From: Bacteroidia bacterium | GTDB taxonomy: Bacteria; Bacteroidota; Ignavibacteria; UBA10030 | Direction of reading: 5' to 3' | Assembly (NCBI GenBank): GCA_022180565.1 | Contig: BQML01000002.1 | Location: forward strand, 181,888-245,887 | DNA length: 64,000 bases | Shown: piece after piece, positions 29,105 through 38,502 of the stretch | Position numbering within the stretch: the stretch's first letter is position 1 | Layout of the letters: each line of letters starts with the position of its first letter | Notes under the pieces: model-generated | What the model was told of the DNA's origin: nothing | Seen by the model: only the letters and a program-made list of their open reading frames with translations | The model's database searches: none | Position numbers and translations under genes: made by a program

Positions 29105-29950
29105 ATGGAACCTCCGCGAAGAAACGGAATCACAGGCCCCGGCATCAACGCGAAAATGGTGCGGGGCCTCCTTGTACGCTTTCTGGCCGATGAAATCACT
29201 GCGGCGGGTTTCTCGCGGGCTGTTGTCGGCCTCTCGGGAGGCGTCGATTCGGCCGTTGTGGCGGCTCTGGCCGCAGAAGCGCTAGGGGCACGCAATGTTC
29301 TGGGCGTGATGATGCCGTACCGGACCAGCAGTCCGGAAAGTGCGGCCCATGCGGCGTTGGCAGCGAAAACGTTTGGAATACCCTCGGAGACGGTGGACAT
29401 CAGCCCCATGGCGGACGCATTCTGCGAACGGCATAACGTACATGACCGCGTTCGTCGGGGCAACGTGCTTGCCCGGATGAGAATGGTTGTCCTCTATGAC
29501 CTCTCGGCCCGCGATCGGGCGCTTGTCCTCGGCACAAGCAACAAGACGGAAATCTTGCTGGGATATGGAACCCTGCACGGAGATATGGCCTCGGCCATCA
29601 ATCCGATTGGAGATCTGTACAAAACCCAAGTGTGGCAGTTGGCCGAAGAGCTTGGTGTTCCTGATGAGATTGTCAGAAAGAAACCCAGTGCGGATCTGTG
29701 GAGGGGGCAGACGGATGAGGGAGAAATGGGGTTTTCCTATAATGACGTTGACCGGTTGTTGTATGGTATGATTGATGAACGGCGAAGCGACGAGGATTTG
29801 ATCACCATGGGGTTCCGGAGGCCGTTTATCAGCAAAGTGAAAGAGATGATTCGAAAGAACCAGTTCAAGCGCCGCCCTCCGCTGATCGCCAAGATCTCGT
29901 ACCGGACTGTGAATGTAGATTTCCGGTATGCGAGAGATTGGGGAGCCTGA
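29105..29950 (+). CDS. nadE: NH3-dependent NAD+ synthetase
   Basis: 281 residues, the short form without a glutaminase domain. It amidates deamido-NAD to NAD+ with ammonia and ATP. The N-type ATP pyrophosphatase loop is GLSGGVDSAVV, and LGTSNKTE and KKPSADLW are conserved. The ATG follows the lat stop with no gap, so the lysine aminotransferase and NadE are probably co-transcribed. NAD salvage genes pncB and pncA lie 18 kb downstream. Confidence 0.96.
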   Translation: MEPPRRNGITGPGINAKMVRGLLVRFLADEITAAGFSRAVVGLSGGVDSAVVAALAAEALGARNVLGVMMPYRTSSPESAAHAALAAKTFGIPSETVDISPMADAFCERHNVHDRVRRGNVLARMRMVVLYDLSARDRALVLGTSNKTEILLGYGTLHGDMASAINPIGDLYKTQVWQLAEELGVPDEIVRKKPSADLWRGQTDEGEMGFSYNDVDRLLYGMIDERRSDEDLITMGFRRPFISKVKEMIRKNQFKRRPPLIAKISYRTVNVDFRYARDWGA

Positions 29951-29986
29951 CCATAGTCAGTCGGCAAGTTTTCAATTGCCAACCCC

Positions 29987-30000
29987 ATTGGAAATTGGAA
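29987..30000 (+). repeat. Two tandem heptamers in the nadE-rsmI gap
   Basis: ATTGGAA occurs twice head to tail, followed by ATG. The same 75-base gap has a partly complementary CAATTGCCAA / TTGGAAATTG pair, giving an imperfect hairpin. Similar seven-base tandems occur after groEL and before the geranylgeranyl reductase gene. Confidence 0.5.
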
Positions 30001-30025
30001 ATGCCTCTCATTCTTTCTGACTCTC

Positions 30026-30700
30026 TTGCCTGGAACTCTCTATATCGTTGCCACCCCAATCGGTAACCTTGAGGATATCACGTACCGCGCTCTCAAGGTT
30101 CTTGCCTGTGTTGATCTCGTCGCCGCGGAGGACACTCGGAAGACGAAGATTCTGCTCGACCATTACGGCATCAGCAAGCCAATGGTGAGTTATTTCAGCT
30201 ACAATGAGCGACGGAGGACCCCCCAGCTCATTCGTCACCTGGAAGAGGGGAAGTCTGTGGCCCTTGTCTCCGACGCCGGTACGCCGGGAATCTCCGATCC
30301 GGCTCACACCGTGGTGGTGGCGGCCCTGGAACACGGGATTCCCGTTGTCCCGATCCCTGGTCCGGCGGCATTCGTGTCCGCCCTTATCGTCAGCGGGCTT
30401 CCCACGAACGCGTTTGTTTTTGAGGGGTTTCTTCCCGTGAAAAAGGGCAGAGCCACGAAACTTGCGCAGTTGAAAGAGGAGACCAGAACCGTCATTCTGT
30501 ACGAATCGCCCCATCGGATCGTCAAGACACTTGAGCAGGTTCTGGAACTCTTTGGCGACAGGCAAGTGGTTGTGGCGAGGGAAATGACAAAGAAATTTGA
30601 GGAAATCGTGCGGGGGCCTGTTTCGGCCGTCCTCAAGGAGATTTCTTCTAGGTCTCCGAGGGGCGAGTATGTCGTTTTGATCGGGGGAAAACCACGCTAA
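30026..30700 (+). CDS. rsmI: 16S rRNA (cytidine(1402)-2'-O)-methyltransferase
   Basis: 224 residues, slightly short because the C-terminal domain of E. coli RsmI (286 residues) is absent, as in many non-proteobacteria. Tetrapyrrole-methylase fold with the motifs LYIVATPIGNLEDIT at the N-terminus, AAEDTR, LVSDAGTPGISDP and IPGPAA. It methylates the ribose of C1402 in the ribosomal P site. TTG start at 30026, without a convincing Shine-Dalgarno; the motif GTLYIVATPIGN begins at residue 3. Confidence 0.95.
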   Translation: MPGTLYIVATPIGNLEDITYRALKVLACVDLVAAEDTRKTKILLDHYGISKPMVSYFSYNERRRTPQLIRHLEEGKSVALVSDAGTPGISDPAHTVVVAALEHGIPVVPIPGPAAFVSALIVSGLPTNAFVFEGFLPVKKGRATKLAQLKEETRTVILYESPHRIVKTLEQVLELFGDRQVVVAREMTKKFEEIVRGPVSAVLKEISSRSPRGEYVVLIGGKPR

Positions 30701-30824
30701 GGAACGAAGTGAGGAGTAAATAAACCGTGGGAGCGGAAGCGCCTTTTCCCGGCCCTATCCACACCGGCCAGCCTGCAATTCTTTCCTTTTGAATATCGCT
30801 ACTTTGTCTTTTCCTTCCCCTCTT

Positions 30825-30851
30825 GACAATTTCGCTTTTCCCTATTATATT
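30825..30851 (+). promoter_or_regulatory. groESL promoter
   Basis: TTGACA at 30825-30830 is the consensus -35. The -10 is either TATTAG at 30848 (17-base spacer) or TATATT at 30846-30851 (15-base spacer). Both run into the CIRCE operator, so bound HrcA would block RNA polymerase. The rest of the 231-base gap (30701-30931) is AT-rich and pyrimidine-rich with no gene. Confidence 0.6.
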
Positions 30852-30876
30852 AGCACTCGTCTTCAGTGAGTGCTAA
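30850..30876 (+). promoter_or_regulatory. CIRCE operator (HrcA-binding inverted repeat)
   Basis: TTAGCACTC, nine bases, GAGTGCTAA: a perfect match to the CIRCE consensus with the canonical 9-9-9 geometry. HrcA binds this element and represses groESL until heat shock titrates GroEL. It lies 56 bases upstream of the groES start. hrcA itself is not in the window. Confidence 0.95.
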
Positions 30877-30931
30877 CTGCCGTACTTTCCCATAAGTACT
30901 TAAAAACAAACATTTTACAAGGAGTCGAGCT

Positions 30932-31228
30932 ATGACAAATCTCAAGCCTTTGGCTGATCGCGTTGTGATCAAGCCCTCTCCGGCAGAGGAGAAGACCAAG
31001 GGTGGAATCATCGTCCCCGATACTGCGAAGGAGAAGCCGGTGTGGGGCGAAGTAATTGCGGCAGGACCCGGACGGACCACTGAGGAGGGGAAGCACATTC
31101 CGATGGAGGTGAAAGTGGGCGACAAGGTCCTGTATGGCAAGTATTCCGGCACCGAGCTCACCATCGATGGTGAGGAACTGTTGATCATGCGCGAAAGCGA
31201 CATTTTTGCGCTCATGCCCAAGAAGTAA
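30932..31228 (+). CDS. groES: Co-chaperonin GroES
   Basis: 98 residues. It forms the heptameric lid of the GroEL folding chamber. It starts [13 protein letters not shown] and has the mobile-loop region [12 protein letters not shown] and the roof loop near GKYSGTE. ATG with AAGGAG 9 bases upstream, a strong ribosome binding site. groEL follows 21 bases after the stop. It is controlled by CIRCE. Confidence 0.99.
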   Translation: MTNLKPLADRVVIKPSPAEEKTKGGIIVPDTAKEKPVWGEVIAAGPGRTTEEGKHIPMEVKVGDKVLYGKYSGTELTIDGEELLIMRESDIFALMPKK

Positions 31229-32884
<1,656 letters not shown>

Positions 32885-32929
32885 CATCAAATTTCGAACT
32901 TCGAAACTGAATTTCGAAATTGTATCGAA

Positions 32930-32968
32930 ATCGCCCTGTCCTGGAACAAGGACGGGGCGATTTTTTTT
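32930..32968 (+). terminator. Rho-independent terminator of groESL
   Basis: A 12-base stem (ATCGCCCTGTCC / GGACGGGGCGAT, one G-U pair) with an 8-base loop, followed by eight Ts (32961-32968). Just upstream, 32893-32906 holds two tandem seven-base units TTCGAAC TTCGAAA. Confidence 0.9.
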
Positions 32969-33036
32969 CATCTCACCATTGCCGCATCCATGGCGATAGT
33001 TCCAAATTCCGATACTCCCACTCTCCTGCTACCTCC

Positions 33037-33065
33037 TTGATTGTCCTTCGCTAAATACCTAAATT
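33037..33065 (+). promoter_or_regulatory. Predicted promoter for dnaG
   Basis: TTGATT (33037-33042), 17-base spacer, TAAATT (33060-33065). Transcription would start around 33072, only a few bases before the ATG at 33075, so the mRNA might be leaderless; no Shine-Dalgarno is visible there. Confidence 0.4.
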
Positions 33066-33074
33066 AACAAGCTC

Positions 33075-34925
33075 ATGCGCATTCCGGATGAAAAAATCGA
33101 CGAAATCCGATCGGCCACGGACATCATTGAATTGATTTCCGGTGTAACCAGACTCAGGAAACGGGGCAAGAATTTCGTCGGGTTGTGTCCCTTCCATCAG
33201 GAAAAGACCCCTTCGTTCACGGTCAGCCCGGAAAAACAGATGTTCCACTGTTTCGGATGCGGGAAGGGGGGAAATGTGTTCACGTTCGTGATGGAGCTGG
33301 AAAAAGTGTCGTTCGTGGAGGCTGTCCGGAGCCTTGCCGAACGAGCCGGGATCACGGTAACAACGGGAAGCGTTGGAGCACGGGAAACGGAGAATGAACG
33401 GCTTCTGGCGGTGTGCAGATTCGCCGGCGAATATTTTCACAGGAACCTCTCTACACCGGAAGGCGCCTTTGCTCTCGAATACTTCCACTCCCGCGGGTTT
33501 TCCGATGCAACGATCAAGCGGTTCGGCCTGGGGTACGCGATGGATGCATGGGATGGACTGATCAACGCGGCAACTCTGGAGGGCATCTCCATCGATCAGT
33601 TGCTGAAGACCGGGTTGGTGCGGGCAAAGGAGGACACGGGCAGCCACTACGACTACTTTCGCGGCAGGGCGATGTTTCCGATCGTTACACCGACGGGGAG
33701 GGTCATCGCCTTCGGAGCACGCAGAATTCGGGAAAACGATCCGATTCAGGGGAAATACATCAATTCTCCCGAAACGGCTCTCTATAGCAAAAGCCGCGTC
33801 CTGTACGGCTTGTTCCAGTCAAAGGAGGCGATCAGAGCCCAGGAAAACGCCGTGATGGTTGAGGGATATGTGGACATGATCTCGCTCTTCCAGGCCGGTA
33901 TTGAGAATGTGGTCGCGTCAAGCGGCACGGCACTCACGGAGGATCAGGTAAAGCTCGTTGGCCGGTACGCGGGAACGTTGACCCTGGTGTACGACGCCGA
34001 TTCGGCGGGCTCGCAGGCGATGGTAAGGGGACTCGATGTGGCACTGGAACAGGGGCTGGACGTCCGCATCGTTACGCTTCCGCAAAAACACGATCCCGAC
34101 TCCTTCGTTCGGGAATTCGGCGCGAGGGAATTTCGGAACCTCCTTGAAAAGGCCGTTTCGTTCATTGATTTCAAAGCAGGAATGTTCGTCGCCGCCGGAA
34201 CATTCCATACGCCGGAGGGGCGGACAGAGGCCGTACGATCGATTGTGCAGTCCATCGCGAAGATTCGCGACGAATTAAAACGAAACTTCTTTGTCAAAGA
34301 AGTGGCGGACAAGTATGAGATCTATGAGTCTGTGCTGTTTCGGGAGTTGGACCGGTGGATTGCAAAGGACAGACCGCCGGCAAGGGTGACGGGAGACCGC
34401 CGGTCGGCCGCGGCTCCCGCGAGGCGTGGGCCTGCCGATTCTGCCATCCCGGCCGCCGAGAGAGATATCTTGAAGATCTTCTATGAGAACCATGCCGCGG
34501 CAATTGAATACGTCGTAGCCTCGATAGGGGTGGATGAGTTGACGCACGCAGGCGTGCGCCGACTTGTGCAAATGGCATTGGATCAAATCGAAGAGACGGG
34601 AAGGGTCGACACTGCCGCAGTCCTCAATGAGTTGAAGGAAGAATCCCTGAAAAGCCTGTTAACCGAAGTGTTGATGAGCCGTTATGAACTGAGCAAGGGA
34701 TGGAAGGGGATGGCTGTGGAAATTGAGGAACCTGATCCCCTGAAAGTCGCACGCGGAGCGGTGACGAGGATCAAGAAACAATCACTCCACCGTGCCATCG
34801 AACAAAACCAACGTCTTCTCAAAGAAGCGTCTCAACGCGGAGACGAAACCACTCCATTCATCCAGCGGCATCAGGATCTCCTGCACGTCATGCGAGAGTT
34901 GGAAAAACAAGGGACCGATCAATAA
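33075..34925 (+). CDS. dnaG: DNA primase
   Basis: 616 residues. It makes RNA primers at the replication fork. The N-terminal CHC2 zinc finger has C38, H41, C59 and C62 (LCPFHQEKTP and FHCFGCGKGG). The TOPRIM catalytic domain shows VEGYVDMISL and the acidic LVYDADSAG. The C-terminal helicase-binding region follows after an Ala/Arg-rich linker at about 435-455. It starts right after the groESL terminator with its own predicted promoter. Confidence 0.97.
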   Translation: MRIPDEKIDEIRSATDIIELISGVTRLRKRGKNFVGLCPFHQEKTPSFTVSPEKQMFHCFGCGKGGNVFTFVMELEKVSFVEAVRSLAERAGITVTTGSVGARETENERLLAVCRFAGEYFHRNLSTPEGAFALEYFHSRGFSDATIKRFGLGYAMDAWDGLINAATLEGISIDQLLKTGLVRAKEDTGSHYDYFRGRAMFPIVTPTGRVIAFGARRIRENDPIQGKYINSPETALYSKSRVLYGLFQSKEAIRAQENAVMVEGYVDMISLFQAGIENVVASSGTALTEDQVKLVGRYAGTLTLVYDADSAGSQAMVRGLDVALEQGLDVRIVTLPQKHDPDSFVREFGAREFRNLLEKAVSFIDFKAGMFVAAGTFHTPEGRTEAVRSIVQSIAKIRDELKRNFFVKEVADKYEIYESVLFRELDRWIAKDRPPARVTGDRRSAAAPARRGPADSAIPAAERDILKIFYENHAAAIEYVVASIGVDELTHAGVRRLVQMALDQIEETGRVDTAAVLNELKEESLKSLLTEVLMSRYELSKGWKGMAVEIEEPDPLKVARGAVTRIKKQSLHRAIEQNQRLLKEASQRGDETTPFIQRHQDLLHVMRELEKQGTDQ

Positions 34926-34968
34926 TCGCCGATTCGCCATCGGCAATGGACAATCAAGAATCACTCCC

Positions 34969-35199
34969 ATGCCCCACCATCAGCCATTGATGATCCACAT
35001 TGTTCCCGGCAAATGCGACTTCTGCGGATGCTGTGTGGGGGTGTGTCCTGAAGACGCCATCGAGCTCATGGAATCAAGAATCGAGATCATCGAGGAGCGA
35101 TGCACCAACTGTAGGAAGTGTGTCTGGGCATGTCCGTGGGAAGTGATAGAGTTCCATAGGGAAGGAGTGGCAAACCTGCCCAAAGAGGTTACGTTGTGA
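34969..35199 (+). CDS. Small 2[4Fe-4S] ferredoxin-like protein
   Basis: 76 residues with two classic cluster motifs C-x2-C-x2-C-x3-C-P (CDFCGCCVGVCP and CTNCRKCVWACP), so it should carry two [4Fe-4S] clusters and act as an electron carrier. The start is ATG 34969; ATG 34990 is also possible. The next gene is a geranylgeranyl-reductase-family flavoprotein. Archaeal enzymes of that family take electrons from ferredoxin, so this protein is its likely donor (inference). The stop codon overlaps the beginning of a set of tandem heptamers. Confidence 0.88.
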   Translation: MPHHQPLMIHIVPGKCDFCGCCVGVCPEDAIELMESRIEIIEERCTNCRKCVWACPWEVIEFHREGVANLPKEVTL

Positions 35200-35225
35200 A
35201 ATCCGAAATCTGAAATCCGAAATTC
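35198..35225 (+). repeat. Four tandem heptamers (GAAATYY type)
   Basis: GAAATCC, GAAATCT, GAAATCC and GAAATTC run head to tail from the ferredoxin stop codon. They form the left part of a larger inverted repeat whose other arm lies just before the reductase gene. Confidence 0.7.
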
Positions 35226-35312
35226 GAATTCAAATGCAAAGCACGAGAATTTGACGGATCCTGTCGTGCTCTGCGGCTCACGAGTGTGTTTCGTGCTTCG
35301 AATTTCGGATTT
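35213..35312. repeat. Perfect 15-base inverted repeat bracketing a 70-base spacer
   Basis: 35213-35227 (AAATCCGAAATTCGA) is exactly complementary to 35298-35312. Inside lies a second possible pair, AGCACGA (35240-35246) with TCGTGCT, which occurs at both 35264-35270 and 35291-35297, so two alternative inner hairpins are possible. It fills most of the 127-base gap between the ferredoxin and reductase genes. Confidence 0.7.
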
Positions 35313-35326
35313 GCTCTTCTGATTCC

Positions 35327-36493
35327 ATGAAAGACTTCTACGATATCATTGTTGTCGGCGCCGGTCCTGCAGGCTCGACGGCGGCCCGTTTTGCCGCCGC
35401 CGGCGGTGCGTCCGTTCTCATGCTGGAAAAGGATCGCGACGTGGGATATCCGGTTCGGTGTGGTGAGGCCGTGAGTCATGAGGGAGTCGTTCAGTTCATT
35501 GAGCCGGATCCCAAATGGATCGCCGCAACAGTGACGAGGTTCAGGCTGGTTGCGCCGAACGGCAAGGAAGTGGTTCCGAGACTCGACGGCATAGGGTATG
35601 TACTGGAACGGCGCATTTTTGACTATGAGATTGCAAAACAGGCGGCTCACGAAGGGGCGGAAATCATCACAAAGGCGTATGTCTATGATTTGCTGAAATC
35701 CGAGGGCAAGGTGGAGGGAGTCAAGGTCTTGTACAAAGACGAAAAGATTGATATCCATGCCAGGGTTGTCGTCGCGGCGGACGGCGTGGAAAGCAGGGTA
35801 GGGAAGTGGGCCGGCATCGATACGACATGCCACATCCGCGACATGGAGAGTTGTGCACAGATGACAATCTCCGGGATCGACGTCGAAGACGATGTTCTTG
35901 AATTCTACTTCGGCGACGAGGTGTCCCCCGGCGGATACCTGTGGGTTTTTCCCAAAGGCAAACACACGGCAAACGTCGGACTCGGCGTGAGCGTGGAATG
36001 CGCCAAGAAGAAGGCCGCCATCCGGTACCTCGAAGAATTCATTGCGAAACGGTTCCCACGAGCCGCGGTGCTGACTCATATCGCCGGAGGGGTGCCCTGC
36101 GCGAAAACCTGCGACACCATTGTGAAGAACAACGTCATGCTTGTCGGTGACGCGGCCCATCAGGTGAATCCGGTGTCCGGAGGAGGCATCATCAGCGGGA
36201 TGATCGGCGGGAGGATCGCGGGCGAGGTTGCGGCCGAAGCGATCCGCCGGAACGACGACAGCTTTCTCCTCGAATATGAACGGCGATGGCACAAGCGACT
36301 GGGATGGAGGCATGAAGTGTTCTATCGGATTAAGGAGGCGATCTCGGAATTCAGCGACGAAACACTCAATGTGATTGCCGAAAGTGCGCTGAAGCTCCCC
36401 GAACAAAAACGCACGCTCGGAGGAATCTTCCGTACTGCCCTTTGGAACCGCCCCTCGCTCCTCCTCGATGTCGCGAGAGTCTTCGTATCCTGA
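35327..36493 (+). CDS. Geranylgeranyl reductase-family FAD-dependent oxidoreductase
   Basis: 388 residues. The FAD-binding loop VGAGPAGSTAA is at about 10-20, the family motif PVRCGEAVS at about 43-51, and the second FAD motif VMLVGDAAHQVNPVSGGG at about 265-282. The family saturates the double bonds of geranylgeranyl chains in chlorophyll, quinones or archaeal ether lipids. The sequence resembles the digeranylgeranylglycerophospholipid reductase branch more than the chlorophyll branch, judged by length and motifs only. A ferredoxin gene precedes it, and a DGGGP-synthase-like UbiA gene lies 10 kb downstream. The exact substrate is open; menaquinone or carotenoid side chains are alternatives. 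Confidence 0.87.
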   Translation: MKDFYDIIVVGAGPAGSTAARFAAAGGASVLMLEKDRDVGYPVRCGEAVSHEGVVQFIEPDPKWIAATVTRFRLVAPNGKEVVPRLDGIGYVLERRIFDYEIAKQAAHEGAEIITKAYVYDLLKSEGKVEGVKVLYKDEKIDIHARVVVAADGVESRVGKWAGIDTTCHIRDMESCAQMTISGIDVEDDVLEFYFGDEVSPGGYLWVFPKGKHTANVGLGVSVECAKKKAAIRYLEEFIAKRFPRAAVLTHIAGGVPCAKTCDTIVKNNVMLVGDAAHQVNPVSGGGIISGMIGGRIAGEVAAEAIRRNDDSFLLEYERRWHKRLGWRHEVFYRIKEAISEFSDETLNVIAESALKLPEQKRTLGGIFRTALWNRPSLLLDVARVFVS

Positions 36494-36509
36494 CTCTTCC
36501 TTCCGTTTC

Positions 36510-36538
36510 TTGCAACTCACGGCATCGGATGGTATATT
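36510..36538 (+). promoter_or_regulatory. Predicted promoter for the GT9-DUF3108 run
   Basis: TTGCAA (36510-36515), 17-base spacer, TATATT (36533-36538), in the 71-base gap after the reductase gene. Transcription would start about 20 bases before the GTG at 36565. Confidence 0.55.
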
Positions 36539-36564
36539 GACTGTTCATAAATTGCCCTCTCGGT

Positions 36565-37620
36565 GTGAACGTCCCCGCTCTTGAGAACATCCTCATCGTC
36601 AGAACCGATCGTATCGGAGACGTCGTGCTCTCCCTGCCAATGATTGACGCTCTAAAGGCCAGATATCCCTCGGCCCGTATCGGTTTTCTCGTTCGTTCCT
36701 ACACGCGTGAGATCGTCTCCGGCCGGGACGGTTTGAATCTCGTCTTGCTTTACGACGACGACAGGGGGGTGGAAAAGCCCTTGAGGAAGATACTGGCGGA
36801 ATTGAGGCGTCATCGCTTCGATGCGATCATCGTGACCTACCCCACGTTCCGACTTGCCTTGCTGGCATATCTTGCAGGCATCCCGCTCCGCGTCGGGACG
36901 GGGTATCGCTGGTACTCGTTGTTGTTCAACAGACGGATCTATGAGCACCGGAAGACGGCTGAAAAACACGAAGCCGAGTACAACCTTTCCCTCCTGACAG
37001 CGGTCGGCTGTCAGCCTGGGACGAACGTCAAACCGGTTCTGGAGACCGGAGGTGACGCTCTGCGCGAGGCGGAAACCGTGTTGGAAGAGCATGGTCTGAG
37101 AGCGAATCCGTTTGTCATCCTTCACCCCGGCAGTGGCGGATCTGCCAGGGATTGGAGACCCGCCCATTTTGGAACACTGGCGGCACGTTTGCACGAGACG
37201 GGAATCCGCGTCTTGGTGACCGGGGGACCCGGGGAGGAAGCCCTCCTCGCCCAGGTCCGCGCTGATTCGAACGGGACGGCCACGATTCTTCGGAGGCCGC
37301 TTTCCCTGAAGGTGCTTGCGGCCCTGATCAAGTCGGCAGCGGTCTTTGTATCAAATTCGACGGGCCCCCTCCATATTGCCGCCGCCGTGGGAACGCCGGT
37401 TGTCGCATTTTATCCGCCGATCCGGCAGTGCAGTTCGGCGCGGTGGGGACCGTTGACCGACCGAAAGATCATCTTTGAACCCAGCGCCGCGGACTGTCCG
37501 CGATGCAAAGGCGGAGCATGCCAATCGGATGTGTGCATGGAGTCCATTCGCGTGGAAGACGTTCAAAAGGCCGTGCTGTCCCTCATGCGTTCTTCGACCA
37601 GCGTTGCACGCGTCCCATGA
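36565..37620 (+). CDS. Glycosyltransferase family 9 (heptosyltransferase-like)
   Basis: 351 residues, GT-B fold. It starts NILIVRTDRIGDVVLSLP, the hallmark of WaaC/WaaF-type heptosyltransferases. The C-terminal donor-binding half shows HPGSGGSARDWRP and VSNSTGPLHIAAAVGTPVVA. A cysteine cluster near the end (CPRCKGGACQSDVCM) is common in this family outside proteobacteria. It probably adds a sugar to the lipopolysaccharide core. The start is GTG; the stop overlaps the next ATG by four bases. Confidence 0.92.
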   Translation: MNVPALENILIVRTDRIGDVVLSLPMIDALKARYPSARIGFLVRSYTREIVSGRDGLNLVLLYDDDRGVEKPLRKILAELRRHRFDAIIVTYPTFRLALLAYLAGIPLRVGTGYRWYSLLFNRRIYEHRKTAEKHEAEYNLSLLTAVGCQPGTNVKPVLETGGDALREAETVLEEHGLRANPFVILHPGSGGSARDWRPAHFGTLAARLHETGIRVLVTGGPGEEALLAQVRADSNGTATILRRPLSLKVLAALIKSAAVFVSNSTGPLHIAAAVGTPVVAFYPPIRQCSSARWGPLTDRKIIFEPSAADCPRCKGGACQSDVCMESIRVEDVQKAVLSLMRSSTSVARVP

Positions 37621-38498
37621 GGAACATCGTCTGTCTGGTCGCTCTCCTAGGCCTTGTCGCGGGCGCCGTTTTCCCCCAACAGCAGGCCGGAAAAGTCGTC
37701 GCGCGCCAGGATACGACGACCATCATCGATACAACCGCGGCGAGACCTGATACGTCGGCAATCGACAGCGTCGCCGTCATTCCTGAATTTCGCTCCATTC
37801 ATCAACGAGCCTTCACGGTGGGAGAGAGACTCGTCTTTGACGTCGGCTACAGCTTCATCGTGGCGGGGGAGGCCGTCATGAGCATTCCAACAATCGATGT
37901 AGTGGAGGGACGGCCATGCTACCGGATCCTGTTCACCGTCAAGTCCACGCCGACCTTTTCCTGGATCTACAGGGTGGACGACCGGTACGAGACCATGGTG
38001 GATACGGCAGGCCTGTTTCCATGGCGCTTCTCTCAGCGGATCAGGGAAGGATCGTATTCGAGAGACTTTGAGGCGAGGTTCGATCAGCGCAACCGCATTG
38101 CCTACGCCGAGGACAAGGAGTATCCGATCCCTCCCTATGTGCACGACATCATCTCTGCCTTCTATTTTGCCCGTACTCTGGAGTACACGGGCATGCGCCC
38201 GGGTCAAAAGACGTATCTTCACAATTTCTACAAAGACACCACATACGCCCTGGCCATCAAGTTCCTCGGCTATCAACGCATTGAGGTGGACGCCGGAAAG
38301 TTCGATTGTGTTCTTGTTGAACCCCTCATCACGGAGGGGGGACTGTTCAAGTCCGAGGGAAGAATCATCATCTGGATGACGAATGACGAACGAAAAATCC
38401 CCGTGAAGGTGAGTACAAAAGTTGCCGTTGGTTCGATCGACGCGGAACTGCGCGAGTACCACGGGGTCAACGGTCCCATCTCTGCAAAGGTCAAATAA
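37617..38498 (+). CDS. DUF3108-domain secreted protein
   Basis: About 293 residues. A signal peptide (about 1-21, ending near VFPQQ) is followed by a linker rich in T, D and A. The DUF3108 domain begins around FTVGERLVFDVGYSF and runs to the end. The family is predicted to be a beta-rich periplasmic protein of unknown function. I used ATG 37617, which overlaps the GT9 stop (ATGA) and puts a signal peptide at the N-terminus; a longer frame starting at 37503 lacks one and would run 118 bases into the GT9 gene. Confidence 0.88.
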   Translation: MRNIVCLVALLGLVAGAVFPQQQAGKVVARQDTTTIIDTTAARPDTSAIDSVAVIPEFRSIHQRAFTVGERLVFDVGYSFIVAGEAVMSIPTIDVVEGRPCYRILFTVKSTPTFSWIYRVDDRYETMVDTAGLFPWRFSQRIREGSYSRDFEARFDQRNRIAYAEDKEYPIPPYVHDIISAFYFARTLEYTGMRPGQKTYLHNFYKDTTYALAIKFLGYQRIEVDAGKFDCVLVEPLITEGGLFKSEGRIIIWMTNDERKIPVKVSTKVAVGSIDAELREYHGVNGPISAKVK

Positions 38499-38502
38499 TC
38501 AT

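Noticed and set aside
37503-37616. An upstream extension of the DUF3108 protein inside the GT9 gene
   Set aside because: The signal peptide starts at 37617 and the four-base overlap is the common coupling arrangement here.
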